Counted from the stretch's first letter, positions 47,600 through 55,819 are shown. The stretch: 64,000 nt of DNA from an uncultured Anaerovibrio sp. (GCA_934203205.1 CAKPYV010000006.1:26965-90964); one strand, 5' to 3'. A program made the numbers and translations. The notes: generated from the letters alone by a model not told the origin.

Positions 47600-47855
47600 G
47601 ATTAAATCCACCTTCCTGAGAAAACTCAAGGATAAGATGTGCAGCCTTGCGAATAAAATCAAGGTACTTTTCAACTTCTTCCTCAGAATAGCCTGCTACA
47701 TCTTCAACACGATAATCAGGAAGATAGCATATCAAACTATGGAAGCCATCCTTTTCATCTGGTGTTTCAACATACACCTTTACCTCACCATTTTCCTGCA
47801 TTTCAGAATGAGTAATCTCTGTATCATCTTCCAGTGTCATAAATGGATAAATCAT
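47583..47855 (-). CDS. Small partner protein of DUF4160
   Basis: 90 residues, acidic. MIYPFMTLEDDTEITHSEM, VKVYVETPDEKDGFHSL, YLPDYRVEDVAGYSEEEVE. I recall similar proteins directly upstream of DUF4160 genes in Firmicutes and Bacteroidetes, but no function is known. Overlaps the DUF4160 gene. AGGTGAGGAT before ATG. Confidence 0.65.
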   Translation of the reverse strand: MIYPFMTLEDDTEITHSEMQENGEVKVYVETPDEKDGFHSLICYLPDYRVEDVAGYSEEEVEKYLDFIRKAAHLILEFSQEGGFNHAKAV

Positions 47856-47937
47856 ATCCTCACCTACTTTCTAAAAAATTCTATATATGACAATAAACAT
47901 TACAATTTATTTGTATTTGTCACTGTTTGCCTTTTAT

Positions 47938-48003
47938 ATACCTCTATAATACCATAAATAAACAGCAAAAAGCCACCTGCAGATTTACTACAGGCGGCTT
48001 TTT
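47938..48003. repeat. Flanking direct repeat, left copy (candidate att site / terminator)
   Basis: Matches 59004-59068 over about 60 bp, with a 21-bp identical core CAAAAAGCCACCTGCAGATTT at 47966-47986 (written with 21 bases as C plus 20). It also forms AAAAAGCC-a-CCTG...CAGG-c-GGCTTTTT, a terminator for the integrase gene. Lies 8 bp beyond the integrase stop. Confidence 0.65.
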
Positions 48004-48010
48004 GTAAGCA

Positions 48011-49276
48011 TTATACTATTTTAAATTTAGCCTGAGTTACAGGCATTTCTATAACCTTACCCTTATCCAAAGCCTTTCTAGCTTCCTCCAACTTCCTTAC
48101 CTCATCCCTGGCATCTTCCAGCCCAAGGTGTGTATAGGTGTTCATGGTAACACTTATATCTGAATGTCCCATCAAATACTGAAGTGTCTTTGGATTCATA
48201 CCCGACCGTGCCATATTGCTGCAATAGGTATGTCTACACACATGAGGAGTTATATTTGGCAGCTGTTCCTTGTAAATATCATTATAGCGCTTCACCATAT
48301 GATTTATACGATGCTGCCAGTGCATAGCCACAAGTGGCAAGTCATTCCTATCCGTAAACAGAAATCCGCTGTAACCATCTATGGCTCTTTCCTTCTCAGG
48401 CTTTTGTCTATGCTCTATAATACATCTAAACATTTTCTCCACATCTTCAGTCATAGGCAGCACTCTCTTGCCCGCCTCTGTCTTGGTGGATTCTATCACC
48501 AGCTTCATACCTATACGCTGTAGCTGTTTATCTACGGTGATGTTTTTACCCACAAAATCTATATCCTTTACTGTCAACCCGCAAAATTCTGAGATTCTCA
48601 TACCTGTGTGAAACAAAATGTATATGACTTCATAGTATTTATGGTAGCACTTATCACCCTTGATGAATCTCAAGAATTTGCTCATCTGCTCTTTGGAAAT
48701 TGCATCCCTGGTCACACTATCATTAACCAGCACACCAGCCAGCAAAAAGCTGAAGGGATTCTTGACTAAAATATCATCATCCACCGCCAGCTGAAAAGCA
48801 GGTCGCAACACTCCCCTTACGGTCTTTATGGTACTTGCCCGCTTTCCATCATCATGAAGTTTTATCAACAGCAGCTTGGCATCTGACACCCGAATATTTT
48901 TTATTTTCCTATTGTAAAAATCCTCTTTTTCCATAAGATTTCTTACGAAATTGTAGTTGATGATTGTATTTGGCTTCACATTAATCCTTGTTGCCAAATA
49001 CCTCTCAACCAGCTCCTGCACCGTCATATCCTGCATATTGCGATTAGAGCCGAGATTGCGGTCTCGCCCTTTTTACTTTTCCATCTCCCGCAAAGACAAT
49101 GTGGGCTTTGTGCCTTTAGGCTGTCTATCGGATGGCAACAGTTTCCAACTTGTAAGGAAGTATGTTCTACCCTCAACCACATATTTAAACATATACTTGC
49201 CGTCCTTGCGCTGGCTTTCACCCACATGAAGTGCCCTGCCCCTGCTATCTCTCCTAACCTTGTCTCTTTTTGCCAT
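48011..49276 (-). pseudogene. Tn916-type tyrosine integrase with in-frame stop
   Basis: One frame from ATG 49276 to 48011, interrupted by TAA at 49073-49075. Residues 1-67 are the Tn916-Int N-terminal DNA-binding domain (RGRALHVGESQRKDGKYMFK, TSWKLLPSDRQPKGTK, LSLREMEK). After the stop come the SAM-like core domain (MTVQELVERYL, KPNTIINY) and the catalytic domain with Arg in HTGMRISEFCGL, HVCRHTYCSNMAR, LMGHSDISVTMNTYTHL. An internal ATG at 49036 could yield the core domain alone. Likely non-functional or split. Confidence 0.85.
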
Positions 49277-49487
49277 TGTTTTTCAGTGCCTCCCATATTG
49301 TTGGATTTCTCCATAAATAACGCTCAAAGCTTACCCTCAAAATCAACCTTCTGGTGTTATAAAATGCCAGAAAGTCATAGTGTCTTTCCTTTAAGAAACT
49401 GTAAAACTTGCGCTGGCTTAGCCCCCAATACTCAATGGCTTCGCCGGGGGTAAGATAATCTCTTTCGCCCATTGGTGTCCGTTCCAT
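49254..49487 (-). CDS. Tn916-type excisionase
   Basis: 77 residues, AGGAGGTG before ATG. YLTPGEAIEYWGLSQRKFYSFL then FYNTRRLILRVSFERYLW: the winged-helix Xis pattern of Tn916-like elements. Its end overlaps the integrase start by 23 bp. Directs Int towards excision. Confidence 0.8.
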   Translation of the reverse strand: MERTPMGERDYLTPGEAIEYWGLSQRKFYSFLKERHYDFLAFYNTRRLILRVSFERYLWRNPTIWEALKNNGKKRQG

Positions 49488-49563
49488 AGAAGCACCTCCT
49501 TTCCCTTACATATATCACTCAAAACTGCCGTAATATCAACTACTATTTAGCAAATAAAAGCTA

Positions 49564-49755
49564 TTATGGTAATTCTCCAATATGCTGCAAATATTCCTCA
49601 AACTTGGAACGGATAATCAGATATTTGTTGCCATGCCTGACAGCAAAATTACCTATATTCTCGGATGCCAGCTTATGCAGTTTTTTTATGCCTATGCTGA
49701 AATATCCAGATGCTTCCTTGATTGTCAGGATGTATTTTTCATTTAACGGAACCAT
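49564..49755 (-). CDS. Second excisionase-like DNA-binding protein
   Basis: 63 residues from ATG at 49755. KYILTIKEASGYFSIGIKKLHKLAS and HGNKYLIIRSKFEEYL match the Xis/MerR-like winged helix found in Tn916-type elements. Starts inside the end of the upstream regulator gene (17-bp overlap). Two Xis genes in series is slightly unusual. Confidence 0.75.
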   Translation of the reverse strand: MVPLNEKYILTIKEASGYFSIGIKKLHKLASENIGNFAVRHGNKYLIIRSKFEEYLQHIGELP

Positions 49756-50146
49756 TGCCACTACCTCCAAATCTTGCCTTGAAATAGCATTTCCTGCTAC
49801 AGTATTTTCTCTCCCTCTTGCCATAGGCTGTAAACTCCTGCCTGCACTGAGCACATACAACTATGCGGTTAGCAAGACGATTAACCTTGTCAAGATGGCT
49901 GTTCCACCAGCTCATACGGCATTTATCTGAACAAAATTTTTTCTTTTTGTGTCCAGGGATATAAATCAGCTTATCCCCACAGTTAGGGCATATATCCACG
50001 GTTTCCTCAACAGGCTCATCAGCTTTGGTACGAGTCAGATAGGATTTTACCGTATTGACTGAAAGCCCCAGCTCCTTGGCTATCTTCTTATAGCCATAGC
50101 CATTAAGTCGCAGTTCATTAATTTTATGTTTTTCAAATTCTGTCAT
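49739..50146 (-). CDS. HTH plus double zinc-ribbon protein, copy A
   Basis: 135 residues, AGGAGAAGG before ATG. N-terminal sigma-region-4-like HTH: MTEFEKHKINELRLNGYGYKK, IAKELGLSVNTVKSYL. Then two Cys4 units: CPNCGDKL...FCSDKC and CAQCRQEF...YCSRKC. It looks like an element-encoded regulator. A truncated paralog is at 54523-54885, part of a segmental duplication. Precise role unknown. Confidence 0.7.
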   Translation of the reverse strand: MTEFEKHKINELRLNGYGYKKIAKELGLSVNTVKSYLTRTKADEPVEETVDICPNCGDKLIYIPGHKKKKFCSDKCRMSWWNSHLDKVNRLANRIVVCAQCRQEFTAYGKRERKYCSRKCYFKARFGGSGNGSVK

Positions 50147-50293
50147 AATGTCCTTCTCCTAGCAATTACTGTTATGATAATTACTGGAGGTTAATATTGC
50201 ATTTGAGCAAATTTTTTCAGCCCCCAGAACTATCAATTTCACTAGTACAAGGACATAATTAGCAGGATTTAGAACTTTTAGGGCAAAAAATTA

Positions 50294-50325
50294 GACAGCA
50301 AGGATATTTTTCCCTGCTGCCTTAT
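50294..50325 (-). terminator. Terminator hairpin, copy A
   Basis: Minus strand GGCAGCAGGGA-aaaata-TCCTTGCTGT then CTAATTTTTT. Duplicate of the hairpin at 55038-55067. Confidence 0.7.
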
Positions 50326-50331
50326 TGCCAT

Positions 50332-50400
50332 TTAACCTATTTTCTTTTTTATGCCTTCCACAATATCATCTACTGCCTTTTTCATTTCTTCCCTGTTCAT
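50332..50400 (-). pseudogene. Internally deleted copy of the 88-aa gene
   Basis: A 22-codon frame, MNREEMKKAVDDIVEGIKKK. Its first 8 and last ~14 residues equal the two ends of the 88-residue protein at 55076-55342; about 66 codons between are missing. The join lies in a repeated AAGGCAG-(c)AG-T motif, pointing to deletion between short repeats. Confidence 0.75.
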
Positions 50401-50443
50401 AATTACATACCACCTTTATATACTACTCTTTTAAATTTTCCAT

Positions 50444-50473
50444 AAAAAAAGCACCTAGAAAACATCTAGATGC
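50444..50473 (-). terminator. Terminator of the Rpn gene
   Basis: Minus strand GCATCTAGA-tgttt-TCTAGGTGC followed by TTTTTTTATGG. Confidence 0.75.
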
Positions 50474-50500
50474 CCGAGTCAGTTATGACTGTTTATGCTG

Positions 50501-51283
50501 TTATGGTGCAGCAATGGCTGCGATTTCTTCTTCTGTATAACGGCCGGATTTCTTCACAGCTGCTAATGTGGTCAACCCATCCTTAATGGCATTTCTAATA
50601 GCTTCAATTTTGCCTTCAGCTTTGCCTTCTCTCCATTTTTTATCCATTTCTAATGCTAAAGTCATATAATCCCGCCTCCATTCATCACAATGTTTTACTG
50701 TATCAACCTCATGGTCAATCTCTTGCATAAGAGCATCCTCTGGCTTTTTACCGTCAACATAGTCCAAAAACATTTTCAATGGCTTTGAAACATCATCTGC
50801 CTCACCTTTTGTACTCAAAAACATATTTGTTGTACCATCATTCAATAATATTTCATTATCTTCAATACATAAATTCCTAAAGGTATATTTATGACGCTTG
50901 CCTGTAAATACGCCAAAGGTACAAATGAAAATTATGTAGGTATCATGCAGAGCAGAATAATTTTGCCCTTTTTCAATATTGTCAATATCTATCAACCCCT
51001 GATAATATCTGGCTCTTTTGACCAGTTCATCCATATCTTTTGTAGTCTGCATTTCTATATTGAATACAGTTCCTTTATCATCATTGACATATACATCCAG
51101 GCGAATACTCTTACTATCCAAACGAACATTTATAGATTTTTCTTCTTCTGGGTAGCTTATGTCCTTGATGTCAATATCCAAAAGCCGTTCTATAGTCTGC
51201 TTGCAGATGCGTTTATTTCTCATCACCTTTTGAAAAATAAAATTATCCTGAATTGTAAGTTCATCATATGGTTTGATATACAT
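50501..51283 (-). CDS. Rpn family PD-(D/E)XK nuclease
   Basis: 260 residues, GAGGTG before ATG. MYIKPYDELTIQDNFIFQKVM is the usual start; the active-site core is seen in KSIRLDVYVNDDKGTVFNIEMQTT (Asp, then Glu-x-Gln). KRARYYQGLID and KYTFRNLCIED follow, then a DYVDGKKP segment and a Lys/Gly-rich GKAEGKIEAIRNA tail ending RYTEEEIAAIAAP. Nuclease of the recombination-promoting type; some members act in phage defence. It lies in a ~944-bp block absent from the duplicated segment at 55.3 kb. Confidence 0.88.
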   Translation of the reverse strand: MYIKPYDELTIQDNFIFQKVMRNKRICKQTIERLLDIDIKDISYPEEEKSINVRLDSKSIRLDVYVNDDKGTVFNIEMQTTKDMDELVKRARYYQGLIDIDNIEKGQNYSALHDTYIIFICTFGVFTGKRHKYTFRNLCIEDNEILLNDGTTNMFLSTKGEADDVSKPLKMFLDYVDGKKPEDALMQEIDHEVDTVKHCDEWRRDYMTLALEMDKKWREGKAEGKIEAIRNAIKDGLTTLAAVKKSGRYTEEEIAAIAAP

Positions 51284-51351
51284 CGATTCACCTCATTTCC
51301 TATGATGATTTGATTATATCATAAACCAAGCAGAATATCGACATTTAACCA

Positions 51352-51846
51352 TTAGGTATAATCCGTTACACCTCTGGCAATGGCTCTGGCAAAATCTTCC
51401 TGCCGCTCTGTTAGGAGCACCAAATCTTCGCTGTTACTGATAAATGCCAGCTCTACCAATACAGCTGGCATATTTGTATTAGTCAGGACATAGAGTCCGT
51501 TGACACCAGGCCGGGCTTCCTTAATGCCCCTGTCTGCTGTATCAAAGGTCCACAATATCTGCCCATTGATGTACTTGGCAAGATTGGCTCCATTCTTAGA
51601 GCCATGGCAGTACCATGTTTCCGTACCATTGGCAGCAGGATTTGCCGCACTGTTGCAATGGATGGAAATAAAAAGGCTATCACTCTGCAGGATTTCTGTT
51701 TCAATGCCCACAGCGTTAAGGTAATGGGCTGTAAGACTTCCTACCTCTGCTGCTACATCACACTCCCTAAGACCTGTGTAGACATTGCAGGCTCCAGGAT
51801 CTGGATTTCCCTCCGGCGCATGGCCGGGATTAATAAATACCTTCAT
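51352..51846 (-). CDS. N-acetylmuramoyl-L-alanine amidase (Amidase_3), copy A with 14-residue deletion
   Basis: 164 residues. Zinc ligands: His in INPGHAPEG, Glu in GLRECDVAAE, His in FISIHCNSAA; catalytic Glu in VELAFISN. Compared with copy B (55335-55790), 14 codons are missing between QSDSL and FISIHC. A six-residue longer C-terminus in copy B is also cut off here by the inserted Rpn block. Prophage-type lysin cleaving the amide between MurNAc and the peptide. Overlaps the upstream holin-like gene by 17 bp. Confidence 0.8.
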   Translation of the reverse strand: MKVFINPGHAPEGNPDPGACNVYTGLRECDVAAEVGSLTAHYLNAVGIETEILQSDSLFISIHCNSAANPAANGTETWYCHGSKNGANLAKYINGQILWTFDTADRGIKEARPGVNGLYVLTNTNMPAVLVELAFISNSEDLVLLTERQEDFARAIARGVTDYT

Positions 51847-52021
51847 TTTTCTTCTCTCCCTTCTTTTCTAAGCTGTGCTTTCCAGCACCGCCAATATAGC
51901 CCAATAGACCATTTGCAATAATCATGCTAAGTTCATTCAAGCCATTATATATAGAAATAATCAAGGCAACTGACAGAGCAACTACCACAATTACATCTGC
52001 TACATTAATTCTTTCTATCAT
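51830..52021 (-). CDS. Small holin-like membrane protein
   Basis: About 63 residues from ATG at 52021 (AGGGGG nine bases upstream; a GTG-free ATG six bases earlier is too close). One hydrophobic segment VADVIVVVALSVALIISIY, a second weaker one (SMIIANGLLGYIGG), then a charged KKGEKKNE tail. Directly followed by an amidase, as in phage lysis cassettes. Confidence 0.65.
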   Translation of the reverse strand: MIERINVADVIVVVALSVALIISIYNGLNELSMIIANGLLGYIGGAGKHSLEKKGEKKNEGIY

Positions 52022-52084
52022 GTCCATCGCCCCCTATTCCAAAATGAGATACTATCGGCACATCCTGATCTATGGTAAGCCCCA

Positions 52085-52229
52085 TCATCTGCTGAAAATA
52101 AAACTCGCCATCACCATTTTTCCACACCTTGGGCATTTATATGAAGCCCTACCATGAGAGCTGTCGAATGCCATAGCCTTTTTCTTGGGGCAACAAGGAT
52201 ATGTTTTCGGCTGTATTCATCAATAGCAT
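52085..52229 (-). pseudogene. Small zinc-ribbon protein, frameshifted
   Basis: ATG at 52229 with AAGGAGG upstream reads four codons and then, with one base skipped near 52217, joins a frame encoding IQPKTYPCCPKKKAMAFD, SSHGRASYKCPRCGKMV and a stop at 52085. Two Cys pairs suggest a Com-like zinc ribbon from a prophage. In its actual frame it ends after 26 codons. Confidence 0.45.
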
Positions 52230-52237
52230 CAGCCTCC

Positions 52238-53137
52238 TTATCTATCTTTCATTTTGAAATACTCCACCAATCCTGTCGTACCAGCTTTCTTTTCGATTTC
52301 TGCACAGATATCTGGATTCTGAGCTAAAAAGTCGGATACCCGCTGGTACCAGATTGTATATTCAGATGCTATTGAGTCGCGCTCGATATCGTCATCGACC
52401 TTTTCTGCTTCGGACAAATCCTTAACCTTTGCATAATATTCGATTTTCTCTCTGGCTTTTGCCTTGGCATGGGCATCGAAAAGTGCGAGAATTTGTTCAA
52501 GAACAGAGAAATAGTCATCTTGTGTTACAACCGCATCCAAAATCTGCTCCACGGTTTTTCCCTTGATTTCGACAGGCTTTCGATCTGCCTTCATCCCATA
52601 ACTACGAGAACCATCTTCATGTGTAGCAATCACATCCCCGTAGCTGACTGTCGAATCCAAAGGTAACGATGTATTTCGGAATTTTTCCAAGTTACGCTTC
52701 AGTGCCATAGTGTTCATGGCAGTGCTGTAATTGACGGCGGCAGCTACCGTATGTAACCACTCGTCCATAGTGACATCATCTGTTTCACACATCATGCAAG
52801 GTTCCATAATCAGCGGCTTAAGCTGGCTGAACAGGAAAAATGCCATCTGGGAATCGCTGGTATCAACTTTGCCATTGAACCAATCAACGATTATATTTTT
52901 TTCGCTATCATCTACAGCGGCAATCAGGAGATTACGTATGATAGGTGCGTCATTCTTGGGAACATAATTTGTACCCTTTTCCTTGAAATCTTCAGGATCA
53001 CACAGCACCAGGTTTTTCTGAAGAAAAGAATATTTTTTGCGTAACAACCGCTTTTTCGAGTCCTCATAAGCACCCCAGCCGTAGTGTGCAATCACCTCAT
53101 CATAAATGCTGTTCATATCAATTCTGTTTTCTATCAT
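52238..53137 (-). CDS. Uncharacterised element protein, downstream of DUF6076-type gene
   Basis: 299 residues from ATG at 53137 (AAGGAGG eight bases upstream); the same frame is open to 53230, overlapping the previous gene's stop. No known domain. Central AAVDDSEKNIIVDWFNG, a CMMCETDD Cys pair, and a charged helical C-terminus (KAKAREKIEYYAKVKDLSE). No signal or TM. It is coupled to 53227-54249, so the two likely act together. Confidence 0.6.
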   Translation of the reverse strand: MIENRIDMNSIYDEVIAHYGWGAYEDSKKRLLRKKYSFLQKNLVLCDPEDFKEKGTNYVPKNDAPIIRNLLIAAVDDSEKNIIVDWFNGKVDTSDSQMAFFLFSQLKPLIMEPCMMCETDDVTMDEWLHTVAAAVNYSTAMNTMALKRNLEKFRNTSLPLDSTVSYGDVIATHEDGSRSYGMKADRKPVEIKGKTVEQILDAVVTQDDYFSVLEQILALFDAHAKAKAREKIEYYAKVKDLSEAEKVDDDIERDSIASEYTIWYQRVSDFLAQNPDICAEIEKKAGTTGLVEYFKMKDR

Positions 53138-53226
53138 GATGTTTGCCTCCTTATGGGGATAGTATATCGCCAAATTGTTGATAATGCGAGGAACGAAAAT
53201 CTTGCGATTCCATTCCTCGACTTTTT

Positions 53227-54249
53227 TCATGCTTTGTTATCAAAGGATGATAACCACTCCATTATCCCATCTGTGGAAATCAGATTCTTCTGTAATTGGC
53301 TTCTTTTCTCCTTCATTCCATTAGTAAGCTCAGAAAAAAGCTCTTGTGACTGCGCATCATCTGGATGGCGTTTGATTGCCATCTTTAGGCGCATATACAG
53401 CCTGCGATATTCCTGGGTCAGAACATCATTTTTCATTTTCCTGGCTCTGGTCGCATTGGCACCGACATCACGACACTCCTTGTTTTTATCCTGGGGAGCA
53501 GGATATCCGCAATAAACGGAATCCGATCTACCAACTGGCACAAAATAGTTCCCACAATTTTTGCATTTCACAAATTTGGTTTTTGCATCCATAGCGTGTG
53601 CGGCTTCAAAAAGAATCAGCGACATGGCCGATTTGATTGTGTATACAGAGTGAAAAGCATTATCAAAAAACATAATGTGAAAGTCTATGTGTTGGAAATT
53701 TATGTTGTCTGCATACAGATTCCAGAACGCCATTACTTGATTTTCTTCATAATCGGCCCCGGAAGCAAGCATATTGAAAGTATGCTTAAATGGCACATAG
53801 CAATTAGCAAAGCCTGCATAAGCACTTAGCAAGGCTTGACCGATGGTGCTAATGCCATATTCTTCAAAGCCTGTGTTTTCGAGAATATATGATTTGATTT
53901 GATGGGTTTCCGTATCATCCAATGAATTTAATAACTCTTTCAGTTCTTCATCGCTGGCACGATTAAAATCAGCCATTAGGTTAGAAAAGTCGGTTAAAAC
54001 CATAATAGCTATGACAACATCCAGCTTTTCCTTCATTGCCTCATAGAAACTCATCAAAGCACGACCGCCATTTTCCTTTAGGTCGGTATCCTCAAAATAT
54101 GGATTTTCCATAATAAATGCTTTGATTTCCGTAGGATGCAAACGGGCATATTCACATATCATGCCACCAATCGGATACTCTTTGATGACATCGCCTTCCA
54201 TCACAATATTCTTCTTGCCATCAAACTCGACATTCAAACCAACATCCAT
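53227..54249 (-). CDS. DUF6076-like zinc-binding protein
   Basis: 340 residues, AGGAGGT before ATG. The C-terminal third has a zinc-ribbon: FVKCKNCGNYFVPVGRSD, YCGYPAPQ, ECRDVGANATRARKM, as in DUF6076 proteins. The rest is helical and unrecognised. Under its own consensus-like promoter (54336-54363) with repeated CAATCGTTAT sites between promoter and start. Frequently such proteins sit in integrated elements; function unknown. Confidence 0.6.
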   Translation of the reverse strand: MDVGLNVEFDGKKNIVMEGDVIKEYPIGGMICEYARLHPTEIKAFIMENPYFEDTDLKENGGRALMSFYEAMKEKLDVVIAIMVLTDFSNLMADFNRASDEELKELLNSLDDTETHQIKSYILENTGFEEYGISTIGQALLSAYAGFANCYVPFKHTFNMLASGADYEENQVMAFWNLYADNINFQHIDFHIMFFDNAFHSVYTIKSAMSLILFEAAHAMDAKTKFVKCKNCGNYFVPVGRSDSVYCGYPAPQDKNKECRDVGANATRARKMKNDVLTQEYRRLYMRLKMAIKRHPDDAQSQELFSELTNGMKEKRSQLQKNLISTDGIMEWLSSFDNKA

Positions 54250-54263
54250 AGTATGTACCTCCT

Positions 54264-54315
54264 GTTATCAATCGTTATAAGTACGAACAGTTGCATCATT
54301 GTAAACAATCGTTAT
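54264..54315 (-). promoter_or_regulatory. Repeated operator-like sites before the DUF6076-type gene
   Basis: CAATCGTTAT occurs at 54269-54278 and 54306-54315, 37 bp apart, and TTATCA/TGATAA half-sites flank them (54264-54270 and 54327-54334). Both lie between the -10 box and the ribosome-binding site. Confidence 0.5.
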
Positions 54316-54335
54316 TATTACAATCTGTTGATAAC

Positions 54336-54363
54336 ATTATAGCAAAACCATCAGCGTAGTCAA
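54336..54363 (-). promoter_or_regulatory. Promoter of the DUF6076-type gene
   Basis: Minus strand TTGACT (54358-54363), 16-bp spacer, TATAAT (54336-54341). Confidence 0.65.
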
Positions 54364-54409
54364 GCATTACGCAAAATATTGATTGCTAACATTTTCTTGA
54401 GAGAGATTG

Positions 54410-54550
54410 CTAACGCCCCATCACACCAGGCATAACTACTTTAAGAAGGTCTGAAGCTGGTAACGGCCATATCTTATCCTTGAACTCGTCCTTGCGAATC
54501 TCTGTAATGGCATCTGGCTTTTTCATATCGCTACCCAGCTTGGCAAACTT
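54410..54550 (-). pseudogene. Y-family DNA polymerase (DinB/UmuC-like) fragment
   Basis: Minus strand frame FAKLGSDMKKPDAITEIRKD, then FKDKIWPLPASDLL, then an unrelated KVVMPGVMGR end and TAG at 54410-54412. The AKLGSDMKKPD...IWxLPxSDLL block is characteristic of the palm-thumb junction of UmuC/DinB-like lesion-bypass polymerases of Firmicutes. The rest of the gene is gone. It abuts the truncated regulator copy B. Confidence 0.65.
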
Positions 54551-54885
54551 TTCTTATTTGAACCGTATACCACAAAATCCTTACCGCATTTAATGCATTT
54601 TCTATGACGGTATGCTTTCCTATTCACCAAATCTAGATGGCTGTTCCACCACTTGCGCCTACATTCAACAGAGCAGAATTTTTTCTCCTTCCGGCCTTTG
54701 GTCTGCTCCACAGCCTTGCCGCAACACTTGCAATAATGACTGTTCTCTTCGGATCTGGTTTTACTATGCCTACGCAAAAAGCTCTTTATTGTATTTATCG
54801 AAATATTTAATTCTTTGGATATCTTCGTGTAGCCCATTCCCTTTTCCCGAAATTCCAAAACCTTGTATTTTTCAAATTCTGTCAT
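54523..54885 (-). pseudogene. HTH plus zinc-ribbon protein, copy B, truncated
   Basis: From ATG at 54885: MTEFEKYKVLEFREKGMGYTK, ISKELNISINTIKSFL, CKCCGKAVE...KKFCSVEC, CIKCGKDFVVYGSNKK. Homology with copy A (49739-50146) stops there; the second Cys pair is lost and the frame runs into a polymerase fragment. Probably inactive as a regulator, or altered. Confidence 0.7.
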
Positions 54886-55037
54886 AATGTCCTTCTCCCA
54901 ACAAATCTTATTATGATAATTACTGGAGATGAACATTACATTTGTGCGGATTTTTTCAGAACACCTCCAGTAATCTCGTTTTCACTAATACAAGGACATA
55001 ATGGTTAGGATTTAGAACTTTCCGGGCAAAAAAATAA

Positions 55038-55067
55038 GGCAGCAAGGATATTTTTCCCTGCTGCCGT
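55038..55067 (-). terminator. Terminator hairpin, copy B
   Basis: Minus strand GGCAGCAGGGA-aaaata-TCCTTGCTGCC, then TTATTTTTT. Copy of 50294-50325. Confidence 0.7.
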
Positions 55068-55075
55068 ATTGCCGT

Positions 55076-55342
55076 TTAACTTATTTTCTTTTTTATGCCT
55101 TCCACAATATCATCTACTGCCTTATTAAGAACAATGATATACAGCCGGTTTCTTACCTTTACCCATAAGCTGTCTGTGGTATTAATCTCCTGCTCCAACG
55201 GTGCTGTGACGGTGTCCATCTGTGCTTTAAGAAGCTCCTTTACCTCATCGGTATTAAGGAGTTTCATGACTGCTCCTGCCTCCTCTTTTGCAATGGCCAC
55301 AACAGTATCAACTGCTGCCTTTTTCATTTCTTCCCTATTCAT
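55076..55342 (-). CDS. Uncharacterised 88-aa phage-type protein
   Basis: 88 residues, GGGGG ten bases before ATG. Helical: REEMKKAAVDTVVAIAKEEA, VMKLLNTDEVKELLKAQMD, RNRLYIIVLNKAVDDIVEG. It overlaps the amidase-copy stop by 8 bp, so it follows the amidase in the same transcript. Possibly a lysis-accessory protein. The deleted copy is at 50332-50400. Confidence 0.55.
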   Translation of the reverse strand: MNREEMKKAAVDTVVAIAKEEAGAVMKLLNTDEVKELLKAQMDTVTAPLEQEINTTDSLWVKVRNRLYIIVLNKAVDDIVEGIKKKIS

Positions 55343-55790
55343 AATTACATACCCCCATATAATCTGTTACACCTCTGGCAATAGCTCTGGCAAAATCTTC
55401 CTGCCGCTCTGTTAGTAGCACCAAGTCCTCGCTGTTACTGATAAATGCCAGCTCTACCAATACAGCCGGCATATTTGTATTAGTCAGGACATAGAGTCCG
55501 TTGACACCAGGCCGGCCTTCCTTAATGCCTCTGTCTGCTGTATCAAAGGTCCACAATATCTGCCCATTGATGTACTTGGCAAGAGTGGCTCCATTCTTAG
55601 AACCATGGCAGTACCATGTTTCCGTGCCATTGGCAGCGAGATTTGCTGCACTGTTGCAATGGATGGAAATAAAAAGGTCTGCTTCAGAAGCATTCGCTTT
55701 CTGGCAGACCTCATAAAGGCTATCACTCTGCAGGATTTCTGTTTCAATGCCCACAGCATTAAGGTAACAGACTGTAAGCTTTCCTGTTTT
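55335..55790 (-). pseudogene. Amidase copy B, 5'-truncated
   Basis: Frame encodes KLTVCYLNAVGIETEILQSD, then YEVCQKANASEADLFISIHC and ends RGVTDYMGVCNYE. It matches copy A but lacks the N-terminal 30 or so residues with the first zinc His and Glu; homology stops near 55790, just before the DUF262 gene stop. Keeps the 14 residues deleted in copy A. An internal ATG could start translation but the protein would lack two metal ligands. Confidence 0.75.
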
Positions 55791-55819
55791 TATATGTTAT
55801 GCATGTGTTCTATTAATAA

